From the NCBI RefSeq assembly GCF_030271835.1, contig NZ_CP127389.1, forward strand, positions 3,756,001-3,820,000: a DNA stretch of 64,000 bases, read 5' to 3'. This DNA comes from Proteus appendicitidis (lineage in GTDB: Bacteria > Pseudomonadota > Gammaproteobacteria > Enterobacterales > Enterobacteriaceae). Both the position numbers and the translations under genes were made by a program. The notes under the pieces are model-generated. The model was not told where the DNA came from. It searched no databases and saw only the letters and a list, made by a program, of their open reading frames with translations. Below, one piece after another: positions 58,360 to 64,000 of the stretch; within the stretch, counting starts at the first letter, position 1; each line of letters begins with the position of its first letter.

Positions 58360-60018
58360 ATGAGTGATATTGCATTAACAATGGTGATGTTGTCATTAGC
58401 AGGCGCTCTAGGTCTTTGGATTGGCAATATCAAAATTTATCGAGTCAGCCTAGGGATAGGCGGTGTTCTTTTTGGTGGAATTATTATTGGCCACTTTGCT
58501 CAGCACTATAACTTCTCTCTTAATGCACAAACCCTTCATTTTATTCAAGAATTTGGACTTATTCTTTTCGTTTATACTATTGGTATCCAAGTCGGCCCTG
58601 GTTTTTTTTCCTCATTACGTGTTTCGGGCTTAAAACTAAACGCTTTTGCCATATTAATTATTCTTCTTGGCTCAATCATAACCGCGTCTATTTATCGTCT
58701 ATTTGATGTTCCTTTGCCTATTATTTTGGGTATTTTCTCAGGTGCTGTTACCAACACCCCTTCTTTAGGTGCAGGACAACAAATACTGACAGATCTGCAT
58801 GTTGACCCAACATCGGTAGGGCAAATGGGAATGGGCTATGCCATGGCTTATCCTATGGGGATTTGTGGCATTCTGCTAGTAATGTGGCTTATTCGGGTGT
58901 TCTTTAAAATCAACATTGATGAAGAAGCAAAAGCTTTTAGCAATCAACAACACAGCACTAAAGATGCACTACACACCATTAATATTGCGATTAAAAACCC
59001 CAATTTAGATGGCTTATTAATGCAAGATATTCCTCTGCTCAATGAAGATGCCATCGTCTGCTCCCGTTTAAAGCGTGGAGATAACATTATGGTCCCGATG
59101 CCATCAACGATTATTCAGTTGGGAGATTTACTGCATATTGTCGGTTCAAAAGAAGATCTCAATAAAGTACGGCTAGTACTTGGTGAAGAGGTCGATGCTT
59201 CACTTTCAACATCAACAAATTTGCTGCAATCAGTGCGGGTCGTTGTCACGAATGATTCTGTACTCAGTAAACGTTTAAAAGATTTGGATCTGAAAAGAAA
59301 ATACGATGTTGTAGTGACTCGATTGAATCGCGCAGGTATCGAACTTATTCCAAGCAATAATAGTATGTTGCAATTCGGGGATATTCTTAATGTCGTTGGA
59401 CGCCCAGAATCTATTGAAGCCATTACAGTCCTGTTAGGTAATGCTCGTCAGAAATTAGAACAAGTTCAAATGCTCCCTGTGTTTATTGGTATCGGCTTAG
59501 GGGTTTTACTTGGCTCTATTCCTATTTTTATTCCCGGTATTCCTGTAGCACTTAAACTGGGGTTGGCAGGAGGTCCCCTTGTTGTTGCCTTAATTTTAGG
59601 GCGTATTGGTACCTTGGGTAAACTCTATTGGTTTATGCCTCCAAGTGCGAACTTAGCATTGCGAGAACTGGGTATTGTCATGTTTCTTGCGGTGGTAGGG
59701 TTAAACTCTGGCGGTGAATTTGTTGAAACATTAATTAATGGTCAAGGCTTGAGTTGGATTGGCTACGGTATTTTAATTACGTTATTACCGTTATTCATTG
59801 TCGGTGTGATCGCCAGAGTCTTCTTTAAACTTAATTATTTAAGCCTCTGCGGAATGTTAGCTGGCTCTATGACCGATCCCCCTGCATTAGCCTTCGCAAA
59901 CTCAATTCATAGCTCAAGTGGGGCTGCCGCGCTTTCCTATGCCACAGTTTACCCTTTAGCGATGTTTTTACGCATCATAACACCACAATTAATGGCACTT
60001 ATTATATGGACTTTGTAG
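58360..60018 (+). CDS. yidE: YidE/AspT-family transporter
   Basis: 552 residues. Two blocks of about five membrane segments (about 1-160 and 370-552) flank two cytosolic RCK_C domains (about 190-280 and 285-365: [34 protein letters not shown]). This is the aspartate:alanine exchanger (AspT/YidE/YbjL) layout. Substrate unknown. GTTTNT-like repeats [12 protein letters not shown] and [12 protein letters not shown] are the paired substrate-site motifs of the family. Confidence 0.95.
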   Translation: MSDIALTMVMLSLAGALGLWIGNIKIYRVSLGIGGVLFGGIIIGHFAQHYNFSLNAQTLHFIQEFGLILFVYTIGIQVGPGFFSSLRVSGLKLNAFAILIILLGSIITASIYRLFDVPLPIILGIFSGAVTNTPSLGAGQQILTDLHVDPTSVGQMGMGYAMAYPMGICGILLVMWLIRVFFKINIDEEAKAFSNQQHSTKDALHTINIAIKNPNLDGLLMQDIPLLNEDAIVCSRLKRGDNIMVPMPSTIIQLGDLLHIVGSKEDLNKVRLVLGEEVDASLSTSTNLLQSVRVVVTNDSVLSKRLKDLDLKRKYDVVVTRLNRAGIELIPSNNSMLQFGDILNVVGRPESIEAITVLLGNARQKLEQVQMLPVFIGIGLGVLLGSIPIFIPGIPVALKLGLAGGPLVVALILGRIGTLGKLYWFMPPSANLALRELGIVMFLAVVGLNSGGEFVETLINGQGLSWIGYGILITLLPLFIVGVIARVFFKLNYLSLCGMLAGSMTDPPALAFANSIHSSSGAAALSYATVYPLAMFLRIITPQLMALIIWTL

Positions 60019-60252
60019 TAAAAATAATAAATATATTAAATAGTTGAACCAAATTTGTTATCAAAATCCACATTTGGCTTAGCAGAGGGATAATTAAGGC
60101 AATGAATGGCTCCTATTTAAGCCATAGATTTTATAAATATCTGTTTTAATAGTTCTCGTGCTAAGAAATTTAGATTGAGACGGATTGCTAAATTTTTAGT
60201 AATCAATTTCTTTCCGTCAAACTTATGCTCAAAAGTCCTCGTTATTGTCTTT

Positions 60253-60283
60253 GCCCCTTCTTCTCGCTGAAGGGGCATTTTTA
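60253..60283 (+). terminator. Distal terminator after yidE
   Basis: GCCCCTTC (60253-60260), loop TTCTCGCT, GAAGGGGC (60269-60276), ATTTTTATT. It is 234 bases after the yidE stop and oriented rightward, leaving a long 3' untranslated region. Confidence 0.7.
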
Positions 60284-61543
60284 TTAGATATTCACTGGCT
60301 GATAGATATTCTCGATTTCTTCAGCCAGAATTTTTATTCCTTTCTCAATCAATTCAGGCTCCGGTACGTAATTCATTCGCATACATTGATGAGCGTGATC
60401 CCATGAATCTTCTAATCCTGGAAAGAAGTAATGTCCCGGCACCATTAATACACCCCGTTTTTTCAAACGACGATAAAGTTCTTCACAAGAAACAGGTAAA
60501 TCTTTAAACCAAAGCCATAAAAAGATTGCACCTTCAGGCTTATGAATAAGACAACGGTCTTCAGGTAAATAGCGGCGAATAATATGAATAGTCTCAAGTA
60601 CTCGTTGATGATAGAAAGGTCCTATCACATCTTGAGATAATCGCATTAAATCATCGCGTTTTAGCATTTCTAATGCCATTGCTGGCCCTATTCCACCGGG
60701 TGCGAGGCTAATAATGCTGTTAACATTTGTAATGGCTGAAATCAGCTCTTCATTGGCGATAATAATGCCACAACGTGCACCCGGTAAGCCTAACTTAGAT
60801 AGGCTCATACAAAGGATTGTGTTGCCATTCCAACGAGGTGTTGCTTGAGTAAAAATAATCCCCGGAAAAGGAACACCATAAGCATTATCGATAATCAGAG
60901 GAATATTGTGCCGTTTAGCTAAAACCTCTAGTTTTTCAACTTCATCATCGGTAATCACATTACCCGTTGGATTTGTTGGTCTTGAAACACAAATAGCTGC
61001 AATATCATCACCAATTTCAAGATGAGCAAAATCAACATGGTATTTGAATTGCCCATTTGGCAACATTTCTATAGTTGGCTTATTCGCAACAAAGAGATCT
61101 TCTTCTAATCCAGAATCTGTATAACCAATGTATTCAGGGGCAATGGGGAAAAGAATTTTACGTTTTTTGCCATCCTTGGTTGTGCCACCTAATAAATTAA
61201 ACAGATAGAAAAAGGCGCTTTGGCTGCCATTAGTTAATGCAATATTTTTCGCCGAAATATTCCAGCCTAGCTTTTCTTTTAAACATGCCGCTAACGCTTG
61301 TAACATGGCATCTTTACCTTGCGGGCCATCGTAGTTACAAACCGCATCACTTAATGAGCCATTTTCTGTCATCTCTTTAAGTAATTGGCGAAAATAGTTA
61401 TCCATTTCAGGGATATGGGCAGGATTTCCGCCCCCAAGCATCACAGCGCCATGAGTGCGTAAACCTTCATTTAAATCTTGCATCAAGCGAGCAATGCCTG
61501 AATGTTGAGCAAATTTTTGCCCGAATTGTGATAATTGAGTCAT
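60284..61543 (-). CDS. avtA: Valine-pyruvate aminotransferase AvtA
   Basis: 419 residues, fold-type I PLP enzyme. GGGNPAHIPEM near the N-terminus, ALTNGSQSAFFYLFNLLGG, CVSRPTNPTGNVITDDE, and the cofactor Lys in CMSLSKLGLPGARCG. AvtA exchanges the amino group between valine and pyruvate, feeding alanine and valine pools. E. coli AvtA has nearly the same N-terminus. Leftward; its promoter lies before 61600. No leader peptide is seen. Confidence 0.95.
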   Translation of the reverse strand: MTQLSQFGQKFAQHSGIARLMQDLNEGLRTHGAVMLGGGNPAHIPEMDNYFRQLLKEMTENGSLSDAVCNYDGPQGKDAMLQALAACLKEKLGWNISAKNIALTNGSQSAFFYLFNLLGGTTKDGKKRKILFPIAPEYIGYTDSGLEEDLFVANKPTIEMLPNGQFKYHVDFAHLEIGDDIAAICVSRPTNPTGNVITDDEVEKLEVLAKRHNIPLIIDNAYGVPFPGIIFTQATPRWNGNTILCMSLSKLGLPGARCGIIIANEELISAITNVNSIISLAPGGIGPAMALEMLKRDDLMRLSQDVIGPFYHQRVLETIHIIRRYLPEDRCLIHKPEGAIFLWLWFKDLPVSCEELYRRLKKRGVLMVPGHYFFPGLEDSWDHAHQCMRMNYVPEPELIEKGIKILAEEIENIYQPVNI

Positions 61544-61713
61544 CTTTGCAGGTATCTTCTATGTTGCTTTCTCGTTAAGAAATACCATACCGCGAGCTTT
61601 AATCTGCATCAATAGTTATAATCGAAATGATAAAATAGTAATATTAATACAGATTTAAATATTGAAATATAAAACTAATAGTTTCTTATTTTAAAGATAA
61701 CTCAACGCATATT

Positions 61714-62298
61714 TTACTTTTTATTGGTGTTTTCACTCTCTCCCTGGCGACAAAAGCAAGAGAGAATATGGTCATTTACCATACCAACCGCTTGCATAAA
61801 AGCGTAGCAAGTTGTTGTGCCTACAAATTTAAAGCCTTTTTTCTTTAACATTTTTGCCATTTTATCTGAGATTTCAGTGGATGCAGGTACTTGGGATATA
61901 TCATTCCACTGATTAACAATGGGTTTATTGCCAACAAATTGCCAAATAAACTGACTAAAATCTTCACCTTGTTCTTCCATTGCCATAAAAATACGTGCGT
62001 TATTAATAATGGCGTTAATTTTTCCTTGATGACGAATAATAGCGGGATCTTGTAATAGAGTTTCGACATCTTTCTCTGTCATTTTGGCAATTTTTTCGGG
62101 TGAAAAGCCTAAAAAACAGCGACGATAGCCTTCTCTTTTTTTAAGAACCGTATACCAAGATAGCCCGGCTTGCTGACCTTCAAGGCAAATCATTTCGAAA
62201 AGCTTGTATTTATCTCGTTCCGGTTTTCCCCATTCATTATCGTGATATGCCAGATATTCAGGATCATTAGTGACCCAATCGCAACGCTGTTTACTCAT
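61714..62298 (-). CDS. tag: DNA-3-methyladenine glycosylase I
   Basis: 194 residues. RCDWVTNDPEYLAYHDNEWGKPE with Cys6 and His19, and NDHILSCFC near the C-terminus, provide the structural zinc; LFEMICLEGQQAGLSWYTVLKKREGYR holds the conserved Glu of the base pocket. Removes 3-methyladenine from DNA. Monogenic, divergent from glyQ. Confidence 0.96.
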   Translation of the reverse strand: MSKQRCDWVTNDPEYLAYHDNEWGKPERDKYKLFEMICLEGQQAGLSWYTVLKKREGYRRCFLGFSPEKIAKMTEKDVETLLQDPAIIRHQGKINAIINNARIFMAMEEQGEDFSQFIWQFVGNKPIVNQWNDISQVPASTEISDKMAKMLKKKGFKFVGTTTCYAFMQAVGMVNDHILSCFCRQGESENTNKK

Positions 62299-62535
62299 TC
62301 TCTAATTCCTTGTTATCAATAACTTTCAATAGCACCACTTATATACTGTATAAATATACATGTAAATAGGCGAAAAAAAATTCAATCTAATTCTTTGAGC
62401 ATAGTCATAAACTCAATTGAGGAATTATTTTTTTGATCGAGGGAAATTTGCCCGCATTCCTTGCTGTATATCTTTCGTCTAGAAGGTATACTGAAACCTT
62501 TCTTTTTATTCTATGTATCGCCATGCGGATATAAC

Positions 62536-63441
62536 ATGCAAAAGTTTGATACCAAAACCTTTCAAGGTCTTATCCTGACACTGCAGGATTACTGGGCTAG
62601 CCAGGGCTGTACCATTGTCCAACCATTAGATATGGAAGTGGGTGCAGGCACATCCCACCCAATGACTTGTTTACGAGCATTAGGGCCAGAGCCTATTGCT
62701 GCGGCTTATGTACAACCTTCTCGTCGTCCAACAGATGGGCGTTACGGTGAAAACCCTAACCGCTTACAGCACTATTACCAATTCCAAGTTATCATTAAGC
62801 CATCACCTGATAATATTCAGGAACTGTATCTTGGCTCCTTAAGAGAATTAGGTTTAGATCCAACAATCCATGACATTCGTTTTGTGGAAGATAACTGGGA
62901 AAACCCAACTTTAGGTGCTTGGGGCTTAGGCTGGGAAGTTTGGCTCAACGGCATGGAAGTGACGCAGTTTACCTATTTCCAACAAGTAGGTGGATTAGAG
63001 TGTAAACCTGTTACTGGTGAGATCACTTACGGTTTAGAACGTCTTGCCATGTATATTCAAGGTGTTGATAGCGTTTATGACTTAGTTTGGTGTGATGGCC
63101 CATTAGGTAAAACCACCTATGGCGATATCTATCATCAAAACGAAGTTGAGCAATCAACCTATAACTTTGAATACGCAGACGTAGACTTCCTGTTCTCTTG
63201 CTTTGAGCAATATGAAAAAGAAGCTCGTGAGTTGTTAGAGTTAGAAAAACCTCTGCCTTTACCTGCCTATGAACGTATTTTAAAAGCAGGACACACCTTT
63301 AACTTATTGGATGCACGTAAAGCTATCTCTGTGACAGAGCGTCAGCGTTATATTTTACGTATCCGTACTTTAACCAAAGCGGTTGCTGAAGCATATTATG
63401 CTTCTCGTGAAGCGCTTGGTTTCCCTATGTGTAAAAAGTAA
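62536..63441 (+). CDS. glyQ: Glycyl-tRNA synthetase alpha chain
   Basis: 301 residues from the ATG at 62536, where homology begins ([25 protein letters not shown]); the frame is open upstream to 62461. Class II catalytic motifs: [23 protein letters not shown] (motif 2) and [16 protein letters not shown] (motif 3). Forms the alpha2beta2 enzyme with GlyS. Nine bases separate it from glyS. Confidence 0.97.
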   Translation: MQKFDTKTFQGLILTLQDYWASQGCTIVQPLDMEVGAGTSHPMTCLRALGPEPIAAAYVQPSRRPTDGRYGENPNRLQHYYQFQVIIKPSPDNIQELYLGSLRELGLDPTIHDIRFVEDNWENPTLGAWGLGWEVWLNGMEVTQFTYFQQVGGLECKPVTGEITYGLERLAMYIQGVDSVYDLVWCDGPLGKTTYGDIYHQNEVEQSTYNFEYADVDFLFSCFEQYEKEARELLELEKPLPLPAYERILKAGHTFNLLDARKAISVTERQRYILRIRTLTKAVAEAYYASREALGFPMCKK

Positions 63442-63450
63442 GAGGCTATC

Positions 63451-64000
63451 ATGACAACTGAGACTTTCCTCGTGGAAATCGGCACAGAAGAATTACCGCC
63501 GAAAGCGCTTCGTTCTTTAGCCGAATCTTTTGCTGCTAATTTTACTGCTGAACTGGATAACGCAAACATCACTCATGGTGATGTATCTTGGTTTGCAGCA
63601 CCTCGCCGTTTAGCGATTAAAGTCGCTAATATGGCAAAATCACAAGCAGATAGAACCATTGAAAAACGGGGTCCTGCGATTGCTCAAGCATTTGACGCTG
63701 AAGGTAAACCAACCAAAGCGGCTGAAGGTTGGGCAAGAGGTAATGGCATTACTGTTGATCAAGCAGAGCGTTTATCAACAGATAAAGGCGAATGGTTATT
63801 TTATCGTGCAGAAGTAAAAGGTGAAGCCGTTAACCAATTACTGATTGGCATGGTAAGCAATGCATTATCAAAATTACCAATTCCAAAATTAATGCGCTGG
63901 GGTGATAAAGAAACTCACTTTGTACGCCCAGTTCATACTGTCACCTTATTATTAGGTGATACTGTTATTGATGGTGAAATTTTAGGTATCCAAAGCGATC
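63451..64000 (+). CDS. glyS: Glycyl-tRNA synthetase beta chain (5' part, cut by window edge)
   Basis: The first 183 codons of Gly[42 protein letters not shown], and [19 protein letters not shown] are typical. The beta chain binds tRNA-Gly. AAGAGG lies 8 bases before the ATG. The gene continues beyond the window. Confidence 0.97.
   Translation, partial: MTTETFLVEIGTEELPPKALRSLAESFAANFTAELDNANITHGDVSWFAAPRRLAIKVANMAKSQADRTIEKRGPAIAQAFDAEGKPTKAAEGWARGNGITVDQAERLSTDKGEWLFYRAEVKGEAVNQLLIGMVSNALSKLPIPKLMRWGDKETHFVRPVHTVTLLLGDTVIDGEILGIQSD

Overview
The window is chromosomal DNA from an enterobacterium of the genus Proteus (Morganellaceae). The evidence is the enterobacterial gene content and order, strongly AT-rich spacers, and above all a 473-residue Tat-exported L-amino acid deaminase at 39608-41029 that I recognise as the Proteus type. 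The species cannot be fixed; a maltase-type alpha-glucosidase gene argues somewhat for the P. vulgaris group over maltose-negative P. mirabilis (inference). I see no prophage, insertion sequence, CRISPR array or rRNA operon.

Layout. 1-10936 follows the E. coli rpsG-rpsL-tusBCD-yheO-fkpA-slyX-slyD-yheV-kefB-kefG-yheS block, except that an EamA transporter preceded by a valine-rich leader peptide is inserted between yheO and fkpA. 11179-19224 is an insertion relative to E. coli (between yheS and yheT): two tandem chemoreceptors, an Aer-type aerotaxis receptor, an RpiR regulator and a LysE exporter. Each of the three receptors has a near-perfect FliA (sigma28) promoter. 19324-25845 returns to the E. 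coli order yheT-yheU-prkB-yhfA-crp-argD-pabA-ppiA, without yhfK and fic; argD carries a double ArgR box. 26116-34556 is the engB-spf-polA-dsbA-srkA-yihD-mobAB neighbourhood, with an additional peptide deformylase gene between the sRNA gene spf and polA.

34607-41029 is the most accessory part: an AT-rich PD-(D/E)XK nuclease-like gene, an alpha-glucosidase with a divergent LacI-type repressor, a perfect operator and a CRP box, then the L-amino acid deaminase followed by an exported RidA-like imine deaminase. 41646-49803 holds gor, rlmJ, small secreted and membrane proteins, a tautomerase, a serine hydrolase, the M16-like yhjJ and a truncated PdeK/HmsP-like sensor that has lost its GGDEF/EAL half. 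50333-56032 is the complete dppABCDF dipeptide transporter, followed by tRNA-Pro(UGG), small envelope proteins, yidE, avtA, tag, and glyQ-glyS, the last cut by the window edge.

Most genes are housekeeping (translation, tRNA thiolation, protein folding, peptide uptake, replication and repair). The points most worth a second look are the valine-rich leader upstream of the EamA gene, the deaminase plus periplasmic RidA pair, the FliA-controlled chemoreceptor island, the maltase control region, the second deformylase, and several orphan inverted repeats and terminators that suggest unannotated small transcripts.
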